DNA of 64,000 bases from Martinezella rhizogenes (GCF_007002745.1 NZ_SGNY01000008.1:1-64000); one strand, 5' to 3'; counted from the first letter of the stretch, positions 15,514 to 24,507 are shown. Made by a program: numbers and translations. Notes: a model not told the origin generated them from the sequence alone.

Positions 15514-16566
15514 ATGCGAACAGGCAAAACTTGTGTCATTGTGGGTGCCGGAATGGTCGCCAGAACGCATGTACTTGCCGCAGCCGCTTCTCCTGACAAA
15601 ATCAATCTCAAGGGCATCGTGGATGGCGGCTCCGGCCGGGCCGCCCGTCTGGCGCAGGAAGCTTCCGCGCTGACGGGTCATGAGGTCATAGTCTATCGCT
15701 CCGTTGACGATATGGCGGCTGATCCCGGAGTGGATTTCGCCATCGTGGTGACGCCGCCAAATGCCCGCGCAAGCGTGGTGGAGCCGCTCGCCCGCGCCGG
15801 AAAACATGTCCTGCTTGAAAAGCCGGTTGCCCGTAACACGGCGGAAGCATCCGCACTGGTTGCCTTCTGCCGAAGCGCTGGTATCTCGCTCGGCATTGTT
15901 TTCCAGCACCGCATGCGCGCGGCTTCGCTCAAGGCGAAGGAGCTTGTCGCGGGCGGCGCCCTCGGTGCATTGGGCGTGTGCGAAATTTCCGTGCCGTGGT
16001 GGCGCGCGCAGGCCTATTACGACGAGCCCGGGCGCGGCACGCGGGAGCGGGATGGCGGCGGTGTATTGATATCGCAGGCGATCCATACGATCGACTTGGC
16101 GCTCAGCTTTGCCGGACCGGTGGCACGTGTGCAGGCCATGGCGGCGACGACGCGGTTTCATCGGATGGAGACGGAGGATTTCGTCTCGGCCGGGCTGCGT
16201 TTCGAAAATGGCGCGGTCGGTTCGCTCATGGCAAGCACAGCCAGTTTTCCCGGAAGTGCCGAAACCATTACCCTGCATTTCGACAAGGCCAGTCTGCGGC
16301 TTGCCTCCGGCGTGTTGCATGTCGACTGGCGGGATGGGCGCAGCGAGGTCTTCGGCGGGGCGGCATCCGGCACGGGTGGCGGCGCCGATCCCATGGCGTT
16401 CACCCATGAATGGCATCAGGGCATTATCGAGGATTTTGTCGATGCCCTTGTTTTGGAGCGGGAGCCGGTGGTGACCGGTGAGGCCGCGCTCCTTTCTCAC
16501 CGACTGATCGATGCAATCGTCAAATCTGCCGAAGGCGGCAAGGAAGTGGAACTGCGCAATGACTAA
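15514..16566 (+). CDS. Gfo/Idh/MocA-family sugar dehydrogenase, first of three
   Basis: 350 residues. The N-terminal Rossmann domain has VGAGMVARTH near residues 9-18 and the family EKP motif (LLEKPVARN) near residue 98. The C-terminal alpha/beta domain contains the catalytic-type GGGVLISQAIHTIDL near residue 184. Such enzymes use NAD(P) to oxidise sugars or inositols. ATG 15514 with GGGAGG at 15498-15503 is preferred to an upstream ATG at 15472, which lies inside the operator palindrome. It overlaps the next gene by eight bases, so the dehydrogenases are translationally coupled. Substrate unknown. Confidence 0.88.
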   Translation: MRTGKTCVIVGAGMVARTHVLAAAASPDKINLKGIVDGGSGRAARLAQEASALTGHEVIVYRSVDDMAADPGVDFAIVVTPPNARASVVEPLARAGKHVLLEKPVARNTAEASALVAFCRSAGISLGIVFQHRMRAASLKAKELVAGGALGALGVCEISVPWWRAQAYYDEPGRGTRERDGGGVLISQAIHTIDLALSFAGPVARVQAMAATTRFHRMETEDFVSAGLRFENGAVGSLMASTASFPGSAETITLHFDKASLRLASGVLHVDWRDGRSEVFGGAASGTGGGADPMAFTHEWHQGIIEDFVDALVLEREPVVTGEAALLSHRLIDAIVKSAEGGKEVELRND

Positions 16567-17575
16567 ACCGATCAAGTTTGCGGCTCTCGGTATCGAGCAC
16601 CGGCATATTTTCGGCATGTCACAGAACATGCTGAATGCCGGCGCGGAATTTGCCGGCTGGTGGACGGAGGGCGAACCCGAAATTGTCGAGGGTTTCCTGA
16701 AGCGCTTCCCCGATGTTCCGCGTGTGGGGAGCGTTGAAGAAATTCTTGCCGATCCGACCATCGATCTCGTCCTGATTGCCGATGTTCCGAAGAAGCGCGC
16801 CGACCTTGCCGTTCGTGCCATGGAAGCGGGCAAGGATGTGATGTCGGACAAGCCGGGATGCACCACGCTTGCCCAGCTGGAGCAGCTGCGCGCCACCGTG
16901 GCCCGCACGAAACGCATCTGGTCGGTGAATTTTTCGGAGCGTTTCGAAGTGCCGAGCGTGACGAAGGCCACGGAACTGGTGGCGGCGGGCGCCATCGGCC
17001 GGGTGGTGCAGACCATTGGCACGGGGCCGCACCGTCTCAACCGGGCGCTGCGCGCCGACTGGTTTGTCGATCTGGAATCCTATGGCGGTATCCTCACCGA
17101 TATTGCCAGCCACCAGATCGACCAGTTCATGTTTTTCACCGGCTCGACGGATGTGGAAGTCGTTTCTGCGACAGTTGCGAATTATGCCAATCCCGGCGAT
17201 CCGGGCTTGCAGGATTTCGGCGAGGTGCTGCTGCGCGGTGATCGCGGCCATGGCTATATTCGTGTCGACTGGTATACGCCGGATGCGCTGCCCACCTGGG
17301 GCGATGGCCGCCTGACCATTCTGGGAACGGAAGGCTATATCGAGCTGCGGAAATATGTCGATCTCGGCAACAAGCCGGGCACCGACAGGCTTATTCTCGT
17401 CAATGGCGATCGCTGCGAATACATAGATGCCTCGGATGCCGGCCTGCCCTATTTCGACCGCCTGTCCGCCGATATCCGCAACCGCACCGAAACCGCCATG
17501 CCTCAGGCTCACGCTTTCAGGGTGTGTGAACTGGCGCTGAAGGCGCAGGCAAAAGCCGAAGGGAGAGCGGCATGA
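16559..17575 (+). CDS. Gfo/Idh/MocA-family oxidoreductase, second of three, with atypical nucleotide loop
   Basis: 338 residues with the fold of the family, including GGILTDIASHQIDQFMFF near residue 177 in the C-terminal domain. The N-terminus reads FAALGIEHRHIFGM where relatives have GxGxxA/G, and the usual EKP is SDKPG, so the dinucleotide loop is non-canonical. This could mean altered cofactor binding or a role other than simple NAD-dependent oxidation, for example an isomerase- or hydrolase-like reaction using tightly held NAD. It overlaps its neighbours by eight and four bases. Start 16559 lies in the end of the first dehydrogenase. Confidence 0.82.
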   Translation: MTKPIKFAALGIEHRHIFGMSQNMLNAGAEFAGWWTEGEPEIVEGFLKRFPDVPRVGSVEEILADPTIDLVLIADVPKKRADLAVRAMEAGKDVMSDKPGCTTLAQLEQLRATVARTKRIWSVNFSERFEVPSVTKATELVAAGAIGRVVQTIGTGPHRLNRALRADWFVDLESYGGILTDIASHQIDQFMFFTGSTDVEVVSATVANYANPGDPGLQDFGEVLLRGDRGHGYIRVDWYTPDALPTWGDGRLTILGTEGYIELRKYVDLGNKPGTDRLILVNGDRCEYIDASDAGLPYFDRLSADIRNRTETAMPQAHAFRVCELALKAQAKAEGRAA

Positions 17576-18651
17576 TCGGAGTTGCAATCATCGGCGCGGG
17601 AATCGGCGCGTTGCATCTCAAAGGCTATCGCGCGCTTCCAGGCCGCTTTACGGTAAAGGCCATCTGCGATCTCGACCTGGAGCGGGCGCGCAAGCTCGCC
17701 GAGGATGATCCCTCGATAAAGGTGACGGCAAGTCTTGAGGAGGTGCTGGCGGATGACAGCATTTCGCTGATCGATATCTGCCTGCCGCCGCACCTGCATT
17801 TTCCGGTTGCCCTGCAGGCCCATGCCGCCGGCAAGGATGTGATCTGCGAAAAGCCGCTTGTTCGCTCGCTGGAGGAGGCGCATGCGCTGCTTGTTTCGGT
17901 GAAAAACACCGGCCGGCAGGTGTTTCCGGTGTTCCAGTACCGGTTCGGCCACGCCATGCGGCAGCTGCGCGCGCTGATCGATGCCGGCCTTGCCGGCAAG
18001 GCCTTTGTGGCCAGTTCCGAAGTGCACTGGAACCGGGGTGCCGACTATTATTCAATTCCATGGCGCGGCACCTGGAAGGGCGAATGTGGCGGCGCGACGC
18101 TCGGGCATGCCATCCATGCCCATGATCTTATCTGCCATGTGCTCGGCCCGGTCGAGGAGGTATTTGCCTTCGCCGATACGCGGGTGAACACCATCGAAAC
18201 GGAAGATTGTGCAGCCATCAGCCTGCGCATGAAAAGCGGCGCTCTGGTAACGAGCTCCGTGACGCTTGGCGCTGGCAATGACACGTCGCGGCTGCGTTTC
18301 TGTTTCGAGGGGCTGACCGCTGAAAGCGGCACCAAACCCTATGCGCCGGCCGAGGACACGTGGCACTTCACCGCCCGCGCGCCGACGACACAGCAGGAGA
18401 TCGATGCGGTTCTGGCGCGGGTCGGCACGGGGCTGGATGGTTTTGCCGGTTTCCTCGAAGCCATAGCCGATGCGATCGAGGGCAGGGGCGGCAATGAAGT
18501 GACCGTTGCCGACGGGTTGCGTTCCATCGAACTCGTCACCGCCATCTATAAGTCGGTACGGCAGGGGCAGCCCGTGCGGTTGCCGCTGAGCGAGGGTGAC
18601 GATCTCTATAAAGGTTGGGCGCCTGAGACGCCCGTTTCGCGGAAAGTCTGA
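17572..18651 (+). CDS. Gfo/Idh/MocA-family sugar dehydrogenase, third of three
   Basis: 359 residues. It has a canonical Rossmann loop, IGAGIGALHLKGY, near residues 7-19, the motif CEKPLVRS near residue 97, and GGATLGHAIHAHDLICH near residue 177. It probably oxidises a sugar or sugar derivative. It begins in an ATGA overlap with the second dehydrogenase and ends one base before the dehydratase start, showing a tightly packed operon. Three different members of one dehydrogenase family in a row suggest successive steps or alternative substrates of one pathway. Confidence 0.88.
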   Translation: MIGVAIIGAGIGALHLKGYRALPGRFTVKAICDLDLERARKLAEDDPSIKVTASLEEVLADDSISLIDICLPPHLHFPVALQAHAAGKDVICEKPLVRSLEEAHALLVSVKNTGRQVFPVFQYRFGHAMRQLRALIDAGLAGKAFVASSEVHWNRGADYYSIPWRGTWKGECGGATLGHAIHAHDLICHVLGPVEEVFAFADTRVNTIETEDCAAISLRMKSGALVTSSVTLGAGNDTSRLRFCFEGLTAESGTKPYAPAEDTWHFTARAPTTQQEIDAVLARVGTGLDGFAGFLEAIADAIEGRGGNEVTVADGLRSIELVTAIYKSVRQGQPVRLPLSEGDDLYKGWAPETPVSRKV

Positions 18652-18652
18652 C

Positions 18653-20377
18653 ATGACCGACAGAAAATTGAGATCCGACCGCTGGTTCGCACCCGATGAC
18701 CTGCGCAGTTTCGGCCACCGCTCACGCATGATGCAGCTCGGTTATGCGGAGGAGGATTTTGTCGGCAAACCCGTCATCGGCATCCTCAACACCTGGTCCG
18801 AATTGAACACCTGCCATTCGCATTTTCCCGAACGCGTGAAGGATGTGAAGCGCGGTGTCTTGCAGGCGGGCGGCTTCCCGGTGGAAATGCCATCGCTTTC
18901 GGTCGATGAGAGTTTCACCAAGCCGACCTCGATGCTCTATCGCAACATGCTGGCGATGGAGACGGAAGAGATGATCCGCTCGCATCCGCTTGACGGTGTG
19001 GTGCTGATGGGCGGTTGCGACAAGACGACGCCCGGCCTTGTTATGGGCGCGATCTCAGCCGGCGTACCGATGATCTATCTGCCGGCCGGGCCGATGCTGC
19101 GCGGCAATTATGCCGGCAAGGTGCTGGGTTCCGGCTCTGACGCCTGGAAATATTGGGACGAACGCCGGGCTGGCAATGTCAGTGACGAGGAATGGCGTGG
19201 GTTGCAGGGCGGCATCGCCCGTTCCGCCGGTGTCTGCATGACCATGGGCACGGCATCGACGATGACGGCGATTACCGATGCGCTGGGCCTGACGCTGCCG
19301 GGCGCATCCTCCATTCCGGCTGTTGATGCCGAACACCAGCGCATGTCGGCAGGCTGCGGCCGCCGCATCGTGGAAATGGTGGGTGAGGATCTGACCCCGG
19401 ATCGTATTCTGACGGCGGCTGCATTCCGCAATGCCGCCATCGTTGCCATGGCAACCGGCTGCTCCACCAATGCGGTTGTCCACCTCATCGCCATGGCGCG
19501 CCGCGCCGGTGTGCCGATGACGCTCGATGAGCTGGACGAGCTTGGCCGTGTCACGCCGCTCATCGCCAATGTTCGCCCCTCGGGCAAAGACTATCTGATG
19601 GAGGATTTTTATTATGCGGGCGGTTTGCGCGCCCTGATGAAGCAGCTTGAAAGCCGGCTTGACTGCTCTTCTCTCACGGTGACCGGCCGCAGCATGGGTG
19701 AAAATCTCGAGGGCGCGAAGGTTTATAATGACGATGTGATCCGTTCGCTCGACAATCCGGTCTATGCGGAAGGCTCACTCGCCGTCTTGCGCGGCAACCT
19801 CTGTCCTGATGGTGCGGTCATCAAACCCGCCGCCTGCGATCCGAAATTTCACATCCATGAAGGCCCGGCGCTGGTTTTTGACAGCTATCCCGAGATGAAG
19901 GCGGCAATCGACGATGAAAATCTCGATGTGACGCCGGATCATGTGCTGGTGCTGCGCAATGCCGGTCCGCTCGGCGGCCCCGGTTTTCCAGAGTGGGGCA
20001 TGCTGCCGATCCCCAAGGCGCTGATCAAGAAAGGCCATCGCGACATGTTGCGCATCTCCGATGCCCGTATGTCTGGCACCTCCTATGGTGCCTGCGTGCT
20101 GCATGTCGCGCCGGAGAGTTTCATCGGCGGACCGCTCGCCTTGCTGAAGTCAGGCGATATCGTGCGGCTCGACCTGCCGCAGCGCCGCCTCGACATGTTG
20201 GTCAGCGATGAGGAGCTCGCCAGCCGCCGGGCCGCCTGGCAGGCGCCGCCGCCGCGCTATGAGCGCGGCTACGGTTATATTTTTTCCAAACATGTGAGCC
20301 AGGCTGATCAGGGGTGCGATTTTGACTTCCTGCAGACCGATTTCGGCCGCGCCGCTGGTGAGCCGGATATTTATTGA
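18653..20377 (+). CDS. IlvD/Edd-family aldonate dehydratase (pentonate/hexonate type)
   Basis: 574 residues. The three cluster cysteines of this family are in NTCHSHF (Cys54), GGCDKTTP (Cys122) and GVCMTMGTA (Cys195). Their spacing matches the [2Fe-2S] L-arabinonate dehydratase of Rhizobium leguminosarum rather than needing the amino-acid pathway role of IlvD. The reaction would be removal of water from a sugar acid to give a 2-keto-3-deoxy sugar acid. The location between sugar dehydrogenases and an RraA-like aldolase supports a catabolic role. The frame is open upstream to 18596; ATG 18653 was chosen because it directly follows the preceding stop and gives MTDRKLRSDRWF, a common N-terminus. 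Confidence 0.9.
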   Translation: MTDRKLRSDRWFAPDDLRSFGHRSRMMQLGYAEEDFVGKPVIGILNTWSELNTCHSHFPERVKDVKRGVLQAGGFPVEMPSLSVDESFTKPTSMLYRNMLAMETEEMIRSHPLDGVVLMGGCDKTTPGLVMGAISAGVPMIYLPAGPMLRGNYAGKVLGSGSDAWKYWDERRAGNVSDEEWRGLQGGIARSAGVCMTMGTASTMTAITDALGLTLPGASSIPAVDAEHQRMSAGCGRRIVEMVGEDLTPDRILTAAAFRNAAIVAMATGCSTNAVVHLIAMARRAGVPMTLDELDELGRVTPLIANVRPSGKDYLMEDFYYAGGLRALMKQLESRLDCSSLTVTGRSMGENLEGAKVYNDDVIRSLDNPVYAEGSLAVLRGNLCPDGAVIKPAACDPKFHIHEGPALVFDSYPEMKAAIDDENLDVTPDHVLVLRNAGPLGGPGFPEWGMLPIPKALIKKGHRDMLRISDARMSGTSYGACVLHVAPESFIGGPLALLKSGDIVRLDLPQRRLDMLVSDEELASRRAAWQAPPPRYERGYGYIFSKHVSQADQGCDFDFLQTDFGRAAGEPDIY

Positions 20378-20433
20378 AGCCATGAGCGGGGCAGAGCCCT
20401 CGCCAATGATATAAAATGACAGGAGAGACCGGG

Positions 20434-21144
20434 ATGAACCAAGAGACCCGCGACAAGCTGAAAACCATTTCCGTCGCCACCCTGGCGACAGCGCTTTACA
20501 AGCGTGGCCTGCGAAACCAGGTCATACAGGGCGTACATCCGCTCGGCTACAAGGGCACGAACATGGTCGGGCCGGCATTTACGCTGCGTTATATGCCCGC
20601 ACGCGAGGACCGCAACCAGCTGGTCGAATTTCGCAATCCCGCCCATCCGCAGCGGGTGGCAATCGAAACCTGCCCTCCGGGGCATGTGATGGTGATCGAC
20701 AGCCGCAAGGATGCGAGCGCCGCCTCGGCCGGCGATATTCTGGTAACGCGCCTTATGGTGCGTGGCGGTGCCGGCATCGTCAGCGATGGCGGTTTCCGCG
20801 ACGCCGCCACCATCGCCGAACTGGATATTCCGGCCTATCACACCCGGCCTTCCAGCCCGACCAACCTCACCAAACATGAGGCGATTGAGATCAACGGCCC
20901 GATCGGCTGCGGCGATGCGCCTGTCTTTCCCGGCGACATCATCGTCGGCGACGCAGACTGTGTCATCGTCATTCCCGCCGGCATTGCCGATGAGATCGCC
21001 ACCGAGGCGGTGGAAATGACGGCTTATGAGGATTTCGTGGTGGAGCAGGTCAAGGCCGGCCAGACGATCATCGGGCTTTACCCCTGCACCAAGGAAGAAC
21101 ACCAGACGGCTTTTGCCGAATGGCGCAAGAAAAACAACCGCTGA
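20434..21144 (+). CDS. RraA-like / 4-hydroxy-4-methyl-2-oxoglutarate-type aldolase
   Basis: 236 residues of the RraA-like family. The motifs are GDILVTRLMVRGGAGIVSDGGFRD near residues 97-120 (metal and substrate site of class II aldolases of this family) and GDIIVGDADCVIVIP near residue 168. True RraA is about 160 residues, and this longer form is the type found in catabolic operons. Following an aldonate dehydratase, it is a reasonable candidate to cleave the 2-keto-3-deoxy acid to pyruvate and an aldehyde. ATG 20434 has AGGAGA at 20421-20426; an upstream in-frame ATG at 20416 is less well placed. Confidence 0.8.
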   Translation: MNQETRDKLKTISVATLATALYKRGLRNQVIQGVHPLGYKGTNMVGPAFTLRYMPAREDRNQLVEFRNPAHPQRVAIETCPPGHVMVIDSRKDASAASAGDILVTRLMVRGGAGIVSDGGFRDAATIAELDIPAYHTRPSSPTNLTKHEAIEINGPIGCGDAPVFPGDIIVGDADCVIVIPAGIADEIATEAVEMTAYEDFVVEQVKAGQTIIGLYPCTKEEHQTAFAEWRKKNNR

Positions 21145-21384
21145 GCCTTACAGTCAGCCCAGTACTTTCGCCGCGCGGATCGCCTCCGCGCGGCGTTTGC
21201 AATCCAGCTTGCGGAACAGTTGCTTGCAAAAGCCGAGACCAAGGCGCAGAACGCAGCCGTTGCGTCTGGCGCGGAGCGGGCAGGCCTCAAGACGCTTGAG
21301 GTGCAGGACATCCCGATCGCCTATCTGCCGGGCGGTGCTCGCAGGGTGCGCGTACGGGTCATCGGCGATATCGCCTCTCATTGA
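21145..21384 (+). pseudogene. In-frame coding-like remnant directly after the aldolase gene
   Basis: The frame continues past the aldolase TGA for 79 codons to a TGA at 21382-21384. It reads like protein, for example LAEQLLAKAETKAQNAAVAS and then IPIAYLPGGARRVRVRVIGD. It has no ATG, no plausible ribosome site, and begins only because a stop precedes it. It is probably the C-terminal remnant of a lost gene rather than readthrough. I do not recognise the family; the Ala/Lys-rich helix followed by a basic beta-strand segment could come from a phage structural protein, but this is a guess. Confidence 0.4.
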
Positions 21385-21428
21385 TGGTAAGAGGCCCTGC
21401 CGGAGTGGGGTGACGAAGGAGTGAGCAC

Positions 21429-22373
21429 ATGACGAAGATCGCACTGGCCATTCATGGTGGTTGCGGCGTGATGCCGGAAGACAGCATGACGTCTGAGGAG
21501 TGGGCTGCTGCGCGCGATGATCTGGCAGCGGCGCTGCGTGCCGGCTACGGCGTGCTGAAGGCTGGCGGAACCGCGCTTGAGGCGGTCGAGGCGGCGGTCG
21601 TTGTCATGGAGGACAGCCCGCATTTTAATGCCGGGCATGGTGCCGCACTCAACGAAAACGGCATTCACGAACTCGATGCATCCATCATGGACGGTGCCAC
21701 ATTGGCGGCGGGCGCGATCAGCGCGTCCCGTGCCATCCGCAACCCGGTGAAGGCGGCGCGTGCGCTGATGGTCGATGAACGTGCCGTCTATCTGACGGGT
21801 GAGGCGGCCGACCGCTTCGCCAGGGAAAAGGGGCTAGCCACCGAGCCTCAATCCTACTTCACCACGCAAAAGCGCGTGGAGGCACTGGCGGCGATGAAGC
21901 GCCACGCCGCCACAGGCACGGAAGCGACTGAAAACGAAAAGCACGGGACTGTCGGCGCAGTGGCGCGCGATGCGGCGGGGCATCTTGCTGCGGCCACCTC
22001 GACCGGCGGTTACACCAACAAGCCGGACGGCCGGGTGGGAGACAGCCCGGTGATCGGCGCTGGCACCTATGCGCGGGATGGCGCCTGTGCAGTCTCCGGG
22101 ACCGGCAAGGGCGAGTTTTTCATCCGTTATGTTGTCGGCCACGAGATCGCGTCCCGCCTTGCTTATCTTGGGCAAGATCTGGAGACCGCCGCCGGCAATC
22201 TCGTGCACAAGGATCTGGCTCCCTACGATATCGGTGCCGGGCTAGTGGCGATCGATGCCGAAGGCGGCATATCCGCGCCCTATAATACATCCGGCATGTT
22301 CCGCGGCTGGGTGACGCCATCGGGCGAGGCACGCGTGGCCACCCATGACACGGTCTATGAGGTGAAATTGTAG
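21429..22373 (+). CDS. iaaA: Isoaspartyl peptidase / L-asparaginase (Ntn hydrolase)
   Basis: 314 residues of the plant-type asparaginase family, made as a precursor that cuts itself before a threonine. The catalytic Thr174 is in KHGTVGAVARD, and the substrate loops NAGHGAALN (near 67) and GTGKGEFFIR are present. It removes beta-linked aspartyl residues from isoaspartyl dipeptides and can hydrolyse asparagine. The start ATG 21429 follows GAAGGAGTG. Downstream on the same strand are a LysR regulator and a complete dipeptide-type importer, suggesting that the peptides are taken up and used rather than only repaired. Confidence 0.9.
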   Translation: MTKIALAIHGGCGVMPEDSMTSEEWAAARDDLAAALRAGYGVLKAGGTALEAVEAAVVVMEDSPHFNAGHGAALNENGIHELDASIMDGATLAAGAISASRAIRNPVKAARALMVDERAVYLTGEAADRFAREKGLATEPQSYFTTQKRVEALAAMKRHAATGTEATENEKHGTVGAVARDAAGHLAAATSTGGYTNKPDGRVGDSPVIGAGTYARDGACAVSGTGKGEFFIRYVVGHEIASRLAYLGQDLETAAGNLVHKDLAPYDIGAGLVAIDAEGGISAPYNTSGMFRGWVTPSGEARVATHDTVYEVKL

Positions 22374-22476
22374 GTCGCTGTCGCGGGTAGGATAAAAAAC
22401 CGGTGACAGGAAGCGCTATCGGCGGCAAAAGGTTTGAACCGATACCGGCTCGTTTTTCATCCATGGTGCTGGCCTC

Positions 22477-23382
22477 ATGAACATCAAGCAGCTCGAAGTC
22501 CTGCGCACGCTTCTTTCCACCGGCTCGACCATTGCCACGGCCAAGGCCATGGGTCTCAGCCAGTCCGGTGTCAGCCGGCTTCTGGCGCAGCTCGAATCGG
22601 ATCTGTCGCTGACACTGTTTGCCCGTGACAAAGGGCGGCTCATTCCGACGCCGGAAGCCGCACTTCTTGCCCGTGATGCCGAAAACGTGCTGCTCGCCGT
22701 CGATCGCATGTCCGGCCACGCCGAAGATCTGCGCAATGGTGCCGCCGGCCCGGAAATCGTTCGCATCGGCCTGCCGAGCAGCATGTGGGAAAATTTCGCG
22801 CCCGCCATGCTGATCGATTATGTCCGGGATTTTCCCGGCGTGCGTATCGAAACCTTCTTCGAGACGACTACCGCCATCAACAAGCTGGTGGGTGAGCGGG
22901 TGATCGATCTCGGTTTCCTGCGGATGGAAGGCGAGATTGGGCCGGGCATCGATGTCGAACGTGTTGCGACCGGCAAAAGCGTCTGCGTGGTCCGGGAGGA
23001 TCATCCGCTGGCTGAACTCACCGAAATCACCGTCAAGGATCTGCGCAATGTTCCGCTCATCCTGATCGGCCGGCAGCGGCCGAACCGTATGGCGCTCGAT
23101 CAGGTGTTCAAGAAGGCTGGCGTCAAGCCGATGGTGAAGATCGAGACCCATACCAATAGTTCCGCCTGCGCCTATGTGGCGCACGGGTTGGGGGTAACGA
23201 TCATCAGCAGTTTTTATGCTAACCTCTATCGGCACCTTCCCGTTGTCGCCCGGCCATTCGTCCCGCAGGCCACACAGGAATTCGGTCTTGCCCGCGCTTC
23301 CGGTGCGCCCTTGTCCATCGCGGCGCAGGCACTGAGCGATGCCCTGAAGCGGGAAATCCAGCTTTCGCAAAAAATCGACTGA
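22477..23382 (+). CDS. LysR-family transcriptional regulator
   Basis: 301 residues. The N-terminal winged helix-turn-helix covers residues 1-60 (LEVLRTLLSTGSTIATAKAMGLSQSGVSRLLAQLE), and the LysR substrate-binding domain covers about 90-295. It sits on the same strand between the isoaspartyl peptidase and the transporter genes rather than divergently, so it may be cotranscribed with the former. The intergenic dyad at 23463-23478 is a candidate binding site. Confidence 0.9.
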   Translation: MNIKQLEVLRTLLSTGSTIATAKAMGLSQSGVSRLLAQLESDLSLTLFARDKGRLIPTPEAALLARDAENVLLAVDRMSGHAEDLRNGAAGPEIVRIGLPSSMWENFAPAMLIDYVRDFPGVRIETFFETTTAINKLVGERVIDLGFLRMEGEIGPGIDVERVATGKSVCVVREDHPLAELTEITVKDLRNVPLILIGRQRPNRMALDQVFKKAGVKPMVKIETHTNSSACAYVAHGLGVTIISSFYANLYRHLPVVARPFVPQATQEFGLARASGAPLSIAAQALSDALKREIQLSQKID

Positions 23383-23462
23383 AAACGGGATTTTGGGCGG
23401 AAAATCTCATTGTCCTCATCAGGAAGAAACGCGCCGCCATTCTGCATAGACATATGACATTT

Positions 23463-23478
23463 ACGCATAATATTGCGT
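23463..23478. promoter_or_regulatory. Candidate LysR-type dyad upstream of the dipeptide transporter
   Basis: ACGCATAATATTGCGT has perfect five-base arms (ACGCA and TGCGT) around an AT core, in the 180-base gap between lysR and the first permease gene. Position and form fit a LysR-family target site, 85 bases before the permease start. Confidence 0.4.
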
Positions 23479-23562
23479 GATATTTCTCAATCCGTCATAG
23501 TCACCAGCAACGAAACCGATAGAGGCGGGATGTCATTCCCGGCCATCAATCGTGGGGAACCG

Positions 23563-24507
23563 ATGATAAGATTCATACTGAGCCGTCTTTTGATGGCGCT
23601 GCCGACGATCGCATTCGTGTCGATCACGGTCTTTGCGCTCATCCGCTTCATTCCGGGCGATCCGGCTGCCCTGATGCTGGGCGACATGGCGCAACCGGAA
23701 CAGATCGAAGCCATGAGGACCGAACTCGGCCTAGACAAGTCCATGCCGCAACAATTCGTCATCTGGGCCGGCAATGTGGTGCAGGGCGATTTCGGCCGCT
23801 CCATCGTTAATGACGAAGCGGTGTTGCCGCTGGTCGTGTCGCGTTTTCTCGTCAGCGCCGAGATCGTCGTGGTCGCCGTGCTGCTCGCCAGCCTGATTGC
23901 GGTTCCGGCGGGTGTTATCGCCGCCTGGAAACAGAACAGCCTGACCGATCTTGCGCTGGTGGGAACGGCAACCCTGCTTCTGTCCATCCCGACATTCTGG
24001 CTGGGCCTGCTGCTTCTTCTGTTTTTCGGCCTCAAGCTCGGCTGGCTGCCGGTGCTGGGATATGTGTCGATCAGCGATAATCTTGTTGGTGGCATGCTTT
24101 ATCTCGTCCTGCCCGTCATGACGCTGGTGATCCACGAAATGGGTGTCCTGATCCGCATGGCGCGCGCCTCGACGCTGGAAGTGCTGCGGCTGGATTACAT
24201 TACCCATGCCCGTGCCAAGGGCCTTTCGGAAAGCGCCGTGCTCTGGCGGCACGCCTTCAAGAACGCATTCGGCCCGACCTGGACGATGATAGGCCTCATC
24301 CTTGGCAATCTCCTCGGCGGCATCGCCGTCATCGAGACGGTGTTCACTATTCCCGGCCTCGGACGGCTGATGGTCGACAGTATTTTTGCCCGTGACTATC
24401 CGGTCATACAGGGCTGCCTGCTGTTCGTTTCGCTGTCCTATGTGCTGGTCAACCTGTTCGTCGACCTTCTTTATCCCCTCTTCGATCCGCGTGTGGTTGC
24501 CGAATGA
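23563..24507 (+). CDS. Dipeptide/oligopeptide ABC transporter permease (DppB type)
   Basis: 314 residues with six predicted membrane segments. It carries the DppB N-terminal signature (RFIPGDPAALMLGD near residue 29) and the permease EAA-type loop (ITHARAKGLSESAVLWRHAFKNA near residue 210). It forms the inner-membrane channel with the next gene, overlapping it by four bases. The frame is open upstream to 23473; I chose ATG 23563, which gives the normal MIRFILSRLL start after a GGGGA ribosome site. Confidence 0.92.
   Translation: MIRFILSRLLMALPTIAFVSITVFALIRFIPGDPAALMLGDMAQPEQIEAMRTELGLDKSMPQQFVIWAGNVVQGDFGRSIVNDEAVLPLVVSRFLVSAEIVVVAVLLASLIAVPAGVIAAWKQNSLTDLALVGTATLLLSIPTFWLGLLLLLFFGLKLGWLPVLGYVSISDNLVGGMLYLVLPVMTLVIHEMGVLIRMARASTLEVLRLDYITHARAKGLSESAVLWRHAFKNAFGPTWTMIGLILGNLLGGIAVIETVFTIPGLGRLMVDSIFARDYPVIQGCLLFVSLSYVLVNLFVDLLYPLFDPRVVAE

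Noticed and set aside
15433-17040. A 535-codon minus-strand open frame opposite the dehydrogenases
   Set aside because: It crosses the GntR operators and a well-supported coding operon and shows no protein family character.
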